Positions 24,419 to 34,715 of a DNA stretch of 64,000 bases are shown here, in pieces. The DNA is taken from assembly GCF_026210795.1 (NCBI RefSeq), contig NC_089434.1:3596001-3660000 (forward strand). Direction: 5' to 3'. Position numbers and translations under genes: made by a program. The notes under the pieces are model-generated. The model made no database searches. It worked only from the letters and a program-made list of their open reading frames with translations, and had not been told where the DNA came from. This DNA comes from Rhizophagus irregularis (Eukaryota > Glomeromycota > Glomeromycetes > Glomerales > Glomeraceae). Each line of letters begins with the position of its first letter. The first letter of the stretch is position 1.

Positions 24419-24550
24419 GACATTTTATTACATAATATTTTAGGGGGCGGGTAAAGAAAGGTCTTAATATATAAAGTGTAACATAAGGTTTTATATATTA
24501 TGTGGGGTGGGATTAGACTTATAACAATTGGATATTACGTAATAAATGTC
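24419..24550. mobile_element. 132-bp MITE, family GACATTTTATTAC (copy 1)
   Basis: Inverted ends GACATTTTATTACATAATAT and (reverse complement) GACATTTATTACGTAATAT. The interior starts TTTAGGGGGCGGG. A second copy is at 53492-53594, and a third, related one at 37506-40280 is split by a retroposon. No coding capacity. Confidence 0.7.
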
Positions 24551-25714
24551 TACTGCCATCTATATAATTGATCTTTAACTTTGTTACACTTGCTTTATAA
24601 GGCTTTATTTTCTTTTAGCCCAAATTTGTTCGCTATTGCTAATACTTTGTGATGTAATGATAATGAATATTAATACGAAAAGGAAAAAAACATATTTTAT
24701 TTATATTTGTAACAAGACTTTCTTTTCATTGTTTAAAACTTTATAATTTGGATTGTCGTATACCTTATTTACATACTGTACTATATATTTAACCAAAAGT
24801 GAATGATGCATGCAAAAAGATTTTTTGTCTTTGAAACAAAAAAAAAGAGATTTTATGATTAATGTACGGTAATCGTCTCAGAAAATGCACGGCCATTTAA
24901 AGTAAATAATAATCGACTATTTGCTTTTTAATATATTTATAGTATGTGCAGTACAGTAAGAATAGTAATTAGTGTGTATGATTCATTATAACATTATAAC
25001 CAAATAAATAAATATTCCAATTTTTGACATTAAAATAAAAATTGTGTTATCATAAGCATCATAAAACGCCACACACCTCAAAGATTTATTTCCTGTCATA
25101 CCAAACAATAAAGTAAAATTCGGCTCTTATTTATATAATTTCTTCAATGAAAATACTAGTGCTTGTAAACGCGCATTTAATAATTTTCTATGACGATCAT
25201 TGATTTTAATACATACCATTGTAACACTGTTGTTCTTATTATCTTTATTAGTATTTATAGTAATAATGAATCTATTGAAAGCTGTATAGAGATACATTTC
25301 CGGAGTTTTTTTACAATGGATGAAAAATAATGGATGATTTTTCATTGTTGTTTATTGAAAATTAATGTTGGATTTGGAAAAAAAAAAAGAAATACTCGAG
25401 AGAAAATTTTCTTAATTTGTTTTAGGATCTACCACAATGCCTATATCAGATACCATGTTAATTGAAAAAAAATTTTTTAAGAATACATTGTGGATTCGAA
25501 TTGTTGTGAATGCGAAAATGGTTTAGATTGATATTGTATTGTAATATTTAATTCGATTAAATGAACGAATGGATAATTTTTGACACGCGGAAAAAAAAAA
25601 ATTTCTTTCTTTTTATTAAAAAAAAAGTTTTTTTTTATTAACTATATAAATATAAATTATTTATTTGTTTGTTTATTTATTTATTTATTTTATTTATTTA
25701 TTTATTTATTTTAT

Positions 25715-25745
<31 letters not shown>

Positions 25746-26400
25746 ATTTATTTACTTTTACTTTTTTAAGATTCTATTTATTAAATCATATCTTTCAGTA
25801 ATTATGCAAGCTCATGCATTATTTACAACTAATAGCAGGTAAGCAATGATGTAAATAAATGTTGTCTAAACAAAGCTGTCAATTTTTTTTTGCTTTTTTT
25901 TTGCCACAAATCCATTTTTCTTTTCCATAAAACCAATATTATTTTTTTGTTTTTATTTCGCTTTTTAGTCAAATTTTTCCTTTTACAAAAAAAAATTATT
26001 TCACCTTTCTATAACAACCTTTTCTTCCCACTTACTTTTCAGAAACAATTGAGCGAATTTACTACCAGATTTAATATTATTTTTGAAATATTGGGGAACA
26101 TAACTGATAAGAGAATTGTCAAATGTTATCCAGAATTTTCTTCATTTTGTATATTAACCAACTCAACGTTATACTGTTTCAAGTATAAGCAACAGTTATA
26201 CTAAATTGCAAATCTGGTAAATGAGAATAAAAACTTACTATATGCCAATTGGTCCGTAACTCTGATGTAAATTTTCCAGAGGCCCGCGCGCCGTATAGCG
26301 CCCATATTTCTTACTTTTTTCTGTTGCTTTCCTTTTTCTCCCGAGTTCTTCTAATGGTTGTAATGGCAGTCAAGGGGTATATTCGATATTATTAACGACA
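24551..26400. other. Gene-free stretch with TTTA microsatellite
   Basis: Contains a (TTTA)n/(TTTTA)n microsatellite at about 25660-25755, which creates an artefactual Leu/Phe/Tyr-rich frame. Other frames (for example 25127-25345 and 25890-26204) carry no recognised signature. A small GGCCCGCGCGCC patch at 26281-26292 is unusual in this AT-rich context. Confidence 0.45.
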
Positions 26401-26407
26401 AAGTATA

Positions 26408-26740
26408 TTACTTGTTCAAGAGGTAAACCATTGGAAGACACTTGCCAGCAGCGTTTGGCTCTTGTACGATAATGAGACTTTTATTTATTGCATCTTTACC
26501 CGAAAAGAAAGTGAGGTGAGTAGGTATCAACTCTACGCCTTTACTTTTAATTAGTTCTTTAGTAAAGTCTTTAAGTTTATCACAGAGAGCGATGATAAAC
26601 TTTCCAGGATCATTAAAGTGTAACATTTCTTTTTTCTTATTCCAAATAAGAAACTTGAGATCTTTAATTTTGAAATTTTGTTTTTGACGAACGTTAAATA
26701 ACGTTCGGTTTTTTTGTAGATCCAGGACGCCGAAGGTAAT
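26408..26740 (-). CDS. Unidentified coding remnant or exon
   Basis: A minus-strand frame stays open for about 111 codons, with non-low-complexity sequence from FEITFGVLDLQKN (near 26740) through LKFLIWNKKKEM (ATG at 26626) and FIIALCDKLKDFTKELIKSK to IIVQEPNAAGKCLPM and a stop at 26408. The composition looks like real protein. The first part lacks an ATG, and a TTAACTAAAAATAAA stretch precedes it, so it may be a terminal exon or a 5'-truncated gene. 'EPNAAGK' faintly resembles a nucleotide-binding P-loop, too weak to assign. Family not recognised. Confidence 0.35.
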   Translation of the reverse strand: MTFGVLDLQKNRTLFNVRQKQNFKIKDLKFLIWNKKKEMLHFNDPGKFIIALCDKLKDFTKELIKSKGVELIPTHLTFFSGKDAINKSLIIVQEPNAAGKCLPMVYLLNK

Positions 26741-27575
26741 TTCGAATTTTTTTTTTATTTTTAGTTAACGAATATTAGTTAACGTTCGGTTTTCTTAAAG
26801 CAACTACAAACGTGAACAATAAAAGAACAAGAAATAAAAGTCTTTCCTAGGAATATGCAATTCAATGAAATTTTTATTTTGAAGATAATTTGTAAGTATA
26901 TAATGAATTTTTTTTTTTAAAGAAATTTTTAGAGAAAATAAGTTTGAGATAATTTGAGAAAGTTTGAGAGTATATCAGACATATATACTTTATGGGCTAA
27001 TAATAGAATAGACTCTTCTTGATCAGTGGCTTGTAATGACTTATGACGATATAGGTACTTCAAAAAAATTTCTTTTTACTACCTGAAGTAATTTGAAAAA
27101 AACAAACATGGAGGATCAGAAAAAAAAAATTATATATAATAGTTCTCCTTGGAGGTTACTCAAATATTTTAACAACGAAAAAAAAAAAAATTCTTTTTCT
27201 TTAGCGATTTTTTTTTTTGATTTTATCTTACTTTTTTTTTTCTTGAAATTGATAGGGTTTTTAATACTTCTTCTCTTTCAAATTTCTTTTCCATTGGTTC
27301 CTTTTTATATGAAAAAAAAGAAACTACAAGAATTTTTTTCTTTTTATTCAGTTCTCATCTTAAAAAAAACAATATTAGAAATACCCTTTTTTACTAAAAA
27401 CCAATTTTTTTTAACTAACACTTAAATTCTTGCCTGTTAAAAATATATTTCTTTAGAAAAAAAGAATCACCATTATTCTCTTACTCCCCTTATAAAGAAA
27501 TTTTCAATTTTCAAACAACTTGGTATCTTCAAGAAAAGTTATGTGAAAACCGTGAACAAAAAGAATAAAATAAAC

Positions 27576-27713
27576 TCAGAAAAGTTCTTCCCATTTCGAA
27601 CAACTCTCTTGAAAAGCTGCCCAATAATCACAACAATCTGAACGTGGAGGAAATAACAATATTGCTACGATAGGACGAATAGGTAATTTTGGAAACGTTT
27701 GCAACCAACTCAT
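27576..27713 (-). CDS. 45-aa ORF, Cys/Trp/Pro-containing, unidentified
   Basis: From an ATG just after an in-frame TAA, the minus strand encodes 45 aa of non-repetitive composition (WLQTFPKLPIRPIVAILLFP then DCCDYWAAFQESCSKWEELF). The amphipathic end and Cys/Trp content are unlike chance AT-rich frames. It lies head-to-head with the family-2 relic at 27740. It may be a real micro-ORF or an exon relic. Confidence 0.25.
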   Translation of the reverse strand: MSWLQTFPKLPIRPIVAILLFPPRSDCCDYWAAFQESCSKWEELF

Positions 27714-27739
27714 ACAACTGAATTAAAGAATCTGCTTTA

Positions 27740-28010
27740 CACGCAGAAAAAAAGCATTTAATTCGTATATAAAATGCTTTACGAAGACGGATGAGTCTAT
27801 CAGTTTGTGCTGTAAAAGGGAATAAACTTGTTTTTCTCCAGAGTTTAGAATGGTAAGTTTAAAGAAAGGAGAAGAAAAAATTTTTTTTTTTTCGTAGGAA
27901 ATATTCCTTTTAAAGGAAGTACGACATTATAAGGTTTATCTGTATGACAACCCTATTAGCATTCACCCAAAAATTTTAAGGAGTAAGAAATAAGCAAATC
28001 CATTCTCTTA
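27740..28010 (+). pseudogene. Decayed copy of the coiled-coil family-2 gene
   Basis: One + strand frame reads KESALHAEKKHLIRI, an in-frame TAA, then NALRRR..VKGNKLVFLQSLEW, closely matching the end of the exon at 11993-12282. It ends at a GTAAGT donor (27867). After a T-rich intron-like gap, a second block reads EVRHYKVYLYDNPISIHPKI, matching the broken second exon at 11.9 kb and the ORF at 9499. The upstream coiled-coil part is largely unrecognisable. This is a pseudogene, since the first exon has a stop. Confidence 0.6.
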
Positions 28011-28850
28011 ACTAGGGTACTGCTGTTTCCGTTAGTTCTTTTGCTGTATCAAAGAGAAGAGCCAATCATTAACGTTGACCTGAATTAAATTTAATGAAAA
28101 AAAAAACAAGAAAAAAAAAACTTATCAAATAAATCAAAAATGACATTCGAAATCATCTTTGACGCTTTTAAATAAACTTGTAGAACAAGCAAAACAAACC
28201 ACTGCACCTTTATTTTTAAAGATACTTATTAAATTTTTTTACATAAATTTTTGTTATAAGGTCACGGGATACATGGCACGTATAGAAAAACAGTGAGTAC
28301 AAATCTAAAGCCATTATTAAGTTTGCTCCATCCCCTTGAGCTCATAACGCTAAAGCAACAGGGATTAGGCCCTAAAAAAATCACCCGTCACCAAAAAAAA
28401 AATTATACAAGTGAATCTTCCAGTTTATATTTCCAAAAAAGCTTGTTTCCTAATTGTATAATAAGATTAAAATTAAAGGTGTTAGTAAGAAATAAATATC
28501 CATCACCGGAATCAGCGTCAAATTTTTTTTCTTACCACTAAATGTCATCATTATAATGAATTAGAAAAAATTGAGGGTAAATGAAGCATTTAAGTTCTAA
28601 TAAATTTCATGGTAGTTTTATCTTTTTTTCTGATTTGTGCATCACAGCCATCACTAATTCGTAGCCACAGGTTGATGTTTTATCCCTGTACTTTACCGAA
28701 GACATCTACACTACAAGTAGAGATAGATTACTGTATATATCTCACCGCTTGATCATTCAGTAGAATTACGAAAAACTGTGAAATAAATTTAGAAATTTAA
28801 AAGTGATAATAGTTTGTTAGTCCGCTAGCGAAGAATAAAAAAAAATGACA
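28011..28850. other. No recognisable gene
   Basis: The 82-aa frame at 28293-28541 shows no signature. This is ordinary AT-rich intergenic sequence up to the start of the first LRR duplication unit. Confidence 0.4.
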
Positions 28851-29046
28851 AAAGTAAGTAGGTATAGTTTGCAGTTAGCTAATATAGAAATGTCATGCGT
28901 GGCTAAGTTCCGATCATGTTTAAACTATATTTTTATTAATCCACATAAAAATGATAAAATCAAGCAAAAAATTAAAACTTTTAATTTAAATTCTAAATGA
29001 CATTTCATCTCGTCAACTATTGTGGGTTTTTTGATAAATATCACAC

Positions 29047-29983
29047 CGGAGTTTTTTTCATATAATCTTTAGTTTCTCTGGCTAATATATCCCATTCCAC
29101 TATCTCGATTAATTCTTCTTGTTTTGCTTGCTCTCTAGCTTTGTAATTTTTGATTATCTCTCTTCCAAGCTTGCCAGTCATAATTTCTAAGAGGATCATT
29201 TTCTATTTTGTAATCTTTTAATTGTTCAGCAAGTTTCCCGTACAATAAAGTTTTCTTTTAAAGTAAGCTCCCGTCAAACCCAAATCAGAAGCGGTGGCAT
29301 TGAAATTGAAAAAATTTTCAGGCAAATACTCCAAACCACTATCAACGTCAGTATTAGCGATACCTATTTCCTTTAAATAGGTGAAATCCCTTAATGGCTT
29401 TAAAGAACCATAAAAAGGATTGTTAACGATACATAATCTCTCTAAATTAATAAAGGGAGTAAAACAACTTAGATCTTGGGCAGGAAATTTGTTGTTGTTC
29501 ATGCGGAGAGTGACCAACCTGACCGGATTTAGAGTTTTTAAAAATTCTAAACTTGTTAATTTGCAGCCAAAAGCCCACAACAAAAAATTTTTTCAATTCT
29601 ATTTAATCCAGTAAAATCTAAATTAGTTAAATGGTTTCAATTTGTCGGTTATTAGATATATCTATATTGGTAAGTTGATTTCTGGAACAATGTAATTCAC
29701 GGATATGCGGGCAATCGGATACATCTAATTTAGTAATTTTGTGGCCACTGATATCCAACGATTCCAAATTAACGAACCTTTTTAAAGATAAGGGACCTTC
29801 TAAAGTAACATTGTTTTCAATTATGCTATTGTTTATTACATTATTGAGAAAAGCTGGCAAGGGTCGACCCTTCATAAAATGTGAAAGTAAATTATCTCCC
29901 ATTACTTTTAAACCTTGTTTAGGTCCTATTCTTTTGACTTCTGCCTTTGCATCGGAATTGGGATATTTTCTATCCAACCTATA
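29047..29983 (-). pseudogene. LRR protein pseudogene (copy 1 of 3)
   Basis: Corresponds to the whole of the 342-aa gene at 40809-41837. It starts in the frame KYPNSDAKAEVKRIGPKQGL, but the segment carrying the ATG and the first residues has been replaced, leaving no start. A deletion of about a dozen bases near 29630 shifts the frame in the middle of an LRR. The frame resumes at LEFLKTLNPVRLV and is lost again near 29235 by loss of one A in the codon after CTG (CTGN in place of CTGK), which truncates the C-terminal region. Remains of the tail (NDPL..YDWQAW..) persist to about 29050. Dead copy. Confidence 0.75.
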
Positions 29984-30489
29984 TTTAATTTTGTCTATTC
30001 AGTCTAACTTAAATTTTAAAATAAAAGTGATTTTAAAAAAAATAATAATAGAACTTTTATTAGTTGCGAAAGAAGAAGTTACATTAACGTATATTTTAGA
30101 AAACCTATAAAATGCTACATATACGATATGCAATGTGATTTATTAACCTTAACGGTTATACCAAACGCCTCCTACCATTCTCACAATGATGATTGACGCT
30201 AAAACCCTATTCGTGAATATGAAATTTTGGAAAAAATCAGGGAACGTAACTGTAATTAGTTAATATTTATTTCCTTATTAAGGGACCCATTTTGTCAAAC
30301 GTTGCAGGGATTGGTAATAAATGGAAATGATGATCCCGGACTAGGAATAATATATTCCGTGATAGCCGTAAAACAATAGACAAAAAATATCAATTTCACG
30401 CTACCTACGTACAAAATTTATTTAATTCTTAGCAAGACGTCTTTACAAAAAATTCTATCATAACCTAATCAGCTCTTTTAACCGTGAGC

Positions 30490-30702
30490 TAGAGTTTCGA
30501 TCAGTAGCGGTTTTATCCGGTTTTTATCCGGATACCGGCTCGGTTAATTTAGGCTGGGACCACCAAAATTAATAAAAATTTATGGAATAATATTATTTTA
30601 ATTCTGGCCGAAATTATAGTCCACTCAAAGCCGAAATTTGTAACCTTTTTAATCATAATCCCACGTTAAAATATTTGAGGTTTTATCCGGATCGAAACAC
30701 TA
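30490..30702. mobile_element. 213-bp hAT-type MITE with 8-bp target duplication
   Basis: Ends are TAGAGTTTCGATC and (reverse complement) TAGTGTTTCGATC. The flanking CCGTGAGC is present on both sides (30482-30489 and 30703-30710). Eight-bp duplications and TAG.G termini are hallmarks of hAT elements. GGTTTTATCCGG words occur near both ends. No ORF. The insertion is absent from the equivalent positions of the other two LRR units. Confidence 0.75.
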
Positions 30703-30958
30703 CCGTGAGCGTTACGTATACTGTGTAACTCTTTTCCACACTTGGAAAGTTTACATAGGATTTACATAGAATTATAAAAAAATTTTTTTTTATAATACAA
30801 TTGAAAAATACCGTAATTTTCCTATATTGGCATAATCATTTAGGAATAGTTTTTTTTCGCGCCTGCATCTCCCTTTTTAATTATGTAGATCATTTTGATC
30901 ACATGACTTCGTTAAGATTTCCCATTTTTAAAAAATCCTGACGTGAGACCTTATGCAC

Positions 30959-32863
30959 ACGATGGACCAGATATACAATCTCGTATTGATTATATATTCA
31001 CTTCATCCAACATTCTTCAATATAGTTTTTATGCTTATACTCATAGCGTTTCTGAAGACCTCTTTACTACAGATCATAAGGCTCTAAGTTGTTACTTGAC
31101 TCAAGATTATTTTAGAAATAAATCTAATAGCTCTAGGAAAAGCTTAGAAAAATCACCCACGTACAAACCTAATACTAATCCTCAAATTCGCTACAAATAC
31201 AGTTCTATGACCACAGAATCTTGGTCTAATTACAAACTTACCAACGGTATTATATATCGTCAACAAATCAATAATCCAACTTCACCGGACAAAACACTGG
31301 AACAACAAATTGAATTCTATTGGTCTAATATCAAAGATATTATTAACCAAACTAAAAAAAAATGTATTCCCTTTTCCGAATATAAGAAATACACGAAACA
31401 TGATCGTCCCCTTTATTTAAGACAAAATAATAACAAAATACTTACACTTCGTACGATTTTACGAAAATTCTCTAATACCAAAATTAATAGAATACAAGGT
31501 GACCACGATAAATGGAAAGACTACTGGAAACCTTGGGGCATATTACGACAACAAATTTTGATCATAGACGTTCACTTCAATGCCAAACGTACTATTTGGT
31601 TACCAGTTAATTTGACAATAGATAATATATCCGATGTCAAAAAAGATTTACAAAGCCTTTTAAGAGTAATCATTGTGTTACATAAAAAAGAAGAAGATTT
31701 ATGGACTATCAATAATATTAATAAATATATTAACGATAGGAATAATAATTTAGTCCACGATCAAAAAAGGATGATTAATAGTATCCTTGAACGTAAACCT
31801 CAAAAAATAACCTTAGATCGTTTACATTATTACGATCAACAAACTAATCAATTTCAATTTACCAATAATCCACATATTATAGCAGAACAGAGTAATTTAC
31901 ATTTTCAACGTTTAGGTAAAGACCTTAACGAAATTAATAACGTTAAAAAGTATAAGTCAATTCAAGACCTCCCGTTATATTGGAGATCAACTTACGAACC
32001 TATCAATAATCGTGATTGTAAACATATGAACTCATTATCGGAGGATTTCTCAATTGAAGAACTTTCCCAAGTCATTTCATCACTTCCAAATAATAAAGCT
32101 GCAAACATCTCTGGCATTACTTACGAAGATATCAAACATACACATCAAGATTTCAGAGAATATATTAAACAATTTTTTAATTATATTATGCAGGTCCAAA
32201 TTTATCCACGGGATTGGTTACATGCATTTCTCTTCCCTATACCCAAACCGAAGGCTTGGGACTGCAAAATAGAAAACACACGACCTATAGTCTTGTTGGA
32301 AACGTTCCAAAAACTATTTGTTAAAATTTTGACACAAAGAATTAACACTACGCTTACGATGTACAACCTGATTAATGAAAACAATCAGGCAGGTTTGACG
32401 GGACAATCAACGTTACAACCATTACAAGTTATCCAACATATAATTGAATCTGCTTATAAGGACAAAAAACAACTTTGGATTGGTTTACAAGACCTTAGCA
32501 AGGCTTATGATAGAGTTAATTTATCTCTATTGAAATTAGCTTTAGAACGCCTCCACTTTCCCGATAAAATCACTACTCTTTTAATATTCTTATTTAGTGA
32601 TCGGAAAAATAATGTTATATTACCTTTTGGCTTATCCGCTGACTATGATGTAATTCAAGGCATAGACCAAGGCGAAGTCATTAGTCCGATATTATGGATT
32701 ATTTATTATGATCCCATGTTTTCACACTTGTCACAATTAACGGAGAATTTACATATTACCCGTATCAAAAAAATTAATAATATATACCAACCGGATACAG
32801 ACCTACAGATAGATTACTCATCGTCAGTGGTGGGTTACCTTGATGACACCAGTTGGTTCGCCT
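30959..32863 (+). pseudogene. LINE polyprotein, part 1: endonuclease end plus reverse transcriptase up to YLDD
   Basis: Open for ~635 codons. It starts at the 5' truncation within an exo-endo-phosphatase fold: SRIDYIFTS and TTDHKALS match the last catalytic Asp-His region of LINE endonucleases. The reverse transcriptase motifs follow: GLQDLSKAYDRVN (first catalytic Asp region) near 32480, GIDQGEVISPILW (the PQG-type box with D-Q-G) near 32665, and VVGYLDDTS (catalytic YxDD box) near 32827. The GTG at 30943 and the six residues before the element belong to target DNA. The frame ends in the hAT insertion, which adds ~11 foreign codons before a stop at 32898. Confidence 0.9.
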
Positions 32864-33745
32864 TAGAGCTCCGAATGGGTCAGGTCAGGTCAGGTTAATT
32901 GATAAACCTGACCTGAAATTTTTTTTCAGGTCAGGTCAGGTCAGGTTATATCAGGTTGTCTGTTTGACCTGACCTGACCTGAAACCTGAAAATTTTCAGG
33001 ACTATTTTTATTAAAGTATTGAAAAAAAATGGTACAAAACTTTTTTTTTAATATAATATTATGAAAAAAAACGTTTTTGCAACGTTTTTTATTAAAATAT
33101 TGAAAAAAAATATTGCAAAACGTTTTTTTAATATAACATTATGAAAAAAATGTTTTCGCAACATTATTATTGAAATATCAAAAAAAAAACGTTACGAAAC
33201 ATTTTTTTAATATAATATTATGAAAAAACGTTTTCGCAACGTTTTTTTCTCGAAATATTGCGATTCAACATTTTTATATTGATTTTGTATAAAAAAAGTG
33301 AGTTGCGGTATTGCGATTCACTTTTTTTATATAGAATTAATATAAAAAAGTGAATCGCAATATCGCAACTCACTTTTATTATATAAAATCTATATAAAAA
33401 AGTGAATCGCAATACCGCAACTCACTTTTTTTATACAAAATCAATATAAAAAAGTGAATCGCAATACCGCAACTCACTTTTTTTATATAGAATCTATATA
33501 AAAAAGTGAATCGCAATACTGCAACTCACTTTTATTATATAAAATCAATATAAAAAAGTGAATCGCAATACTGCAACTCACTTTTATTATATAGTAGAAT
33601 CAATAGTTTCAGGTCAACAGGTCAATCAGGTCAGGTCAATCTTCATACCTGACCTGAATTTTTTTTAAAAATCTCATACCTGACCTGAATTTCAGGTCAG
33701 GTCAGGTCAGGTTACCTGAATTTGGCTGACCTGTTCGGAGCTCTA
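32864..33745. mobile_element. 882-bp non-autonomous hAT-type element inside the LINE
   Basis: Perfect 12-bp terminal inverted repeats (TAGAGCTCCGAA / TTCGGAGCTCTA) are flanked by a perfect 8-bp duplication GTTCGCCT (32856-32863 and 33746-33753), diagnostic of hAT transposition. Subterminal regions are packed with GGTCAGGTCAGG / CCTGACCTGACC repeats on opposite strands (32880-32990 and 33610-33735). The core has an AACGTTTTTTT..GAAAAAAA array (about 33020-33250) and a palindromic tandem array (33290-33590). No transposase ORF. Confidence 0.92.
33290..33590. repeat. Palindromic tandem array within the hAT element
   Basis: Alternating direct and inverted copies of a ~22-bp word, AAAAGTGAATCGCAATA and its near complement AGTGAGTTGCGGTATTGCG, separated by TTTTATATAGAAT(C/T)(A/T)ATAT. 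The unit is ~60 bp and each unit can fold back on itself. It resembles a CRISPR array only superficially, since the spacers are themselves repeats. Confidence 0.75.
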
Positions 33746-33753
33746 GTTCGCCT

Positions 33754-34715
33754 CTTCCAAATCACAATTGGAATCCAATCTGCAAATAGCGAATTCCTTT
33801 TACGATATGGCGAATATCACCATTAATCATGACAAATATACTATCCTTACTAATAACCCTAAATTTTGTAATAAGGAATTACAATTCCAGGTCACCCCCT
33901 CCAAATCAATTACAATTAGAACAGCGCCGCGTGCTTCGTCCAACCGAATTCTTGGAATTTACATCAACGCATTTAATTCACATACGCCAACGTTAAAAAA
34001 GATTAAACAAATAGTTAATCACTTCGCGTATACAATGCGCTTCAAGAAAATAACCCATGACCACCTTATTTACATTATTAACAAAGTATTATTACCTAAA
34101 TTGGAGTATATCAACCAATTTACTATTTTCACACGTTCACAATGTGATTCTTTATTAGCCCCTGTTAAAAAACTTTTCAAACAACATTTAAAATTACCAA
34201 TATCTACACATAATAACATTATTCATAACAAACTATTTCCGTCTATTAATAGTTTTTTTTACAACCAATTTTATTCACATATATCAATAGTTAACGTTAT
34301 TTTTAATACCCCTATGTTTTCTACTATTGGTTTACAAAAAATTTTAACTACACAATATGATTTTTGGATCCCTAATTTTCCTACGTCTAAAGATCTATCT
34401 AATTCTATTTTTTCAAATTATCAATCCCTTTTAACTCGACAATTACGTTTATTTAATAAGTTTTATATTACTTTCTTACCACACTGTAATACATCTGTTT
34501 CCGGTGGTGGTAATTCCATAGTATCCTACTTTAATTCACATCAGCTCTTAGATTCTTTATCAAGTAGCGACCTCCAAAGCTTGCAGAAAAAATGCATAAT
34601 GTTCATGGACCAGTTAGCGTCCATTGATGGTTCCTACCTAAGCACCTGGAAAGATGTTAAAAAACAAAACCCTAAGGCAAATTTTAAAGGACCTACACCC
34701 AAGTGGTTTCAATGA
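33754..34715 (+). pseudogene. LINE polyprotein, part 2: reverse transcriptase thumb/connection
   Basis: Coding resumes directly after the hAT target duplication, in the frame that continues from the YLDD box, confirming that the hAT inserted into a LINE coding sequence. It covers the RT region after the catalytic Asp pair (NSFYDMANITINHDKYTILT, the typical downstream LINE block with N-x-x-K) and the thumb (RILGIYINAF). It ends at a TGA (34713-34715) after PKWFQ. The next open segment is in the same frame, so this stop is a point mutation and not a gene boundary. Confidence 0.85.

Larger units (their letters stand above)
28850..30845. repeat. LRR duplication unit, copy 1
   Basis: The sequence aligns by eye with the units at ~40446-42510 and ~42511-44000, in the same orientation. 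Shared non-coding landmarks include the 3' flank (CGATC.T..TAAA..TATTTTTATTA), the 5' flank 'TTGCGAAAGAAGAA', 'CACGCTACCTACGTA' and 'ACACTTGGAAAGTTTA'. This unit carries an additional 213-bp hAT insertion (30490-30702). It is the most diverged of the three. Confidence 0.7.

Noticed and set aside
25580-25801. 73-aa Leu/Phe/Tyr repeat protein
   Set aside because: Translation of a TTTA microsatellite.
27093-27425. 110-aa Phe/Lys-rich frame
   Set aside because: Encoded by poly-A/poly-T runs with no family signature; a low-complexity artefact.
30943-30958. GTG-initiated start of the 651-codon frame
   Set aside because: These codons are target DNA of the LINE insertion (the 13-bp duplication), not part of the element.
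33290-33590. CRISPR-like regular repeats
   Set aside because: The units alternate in orientation and the 'spacers' are repeats too; they lie inside a hAT element in a eukaryotic genome.
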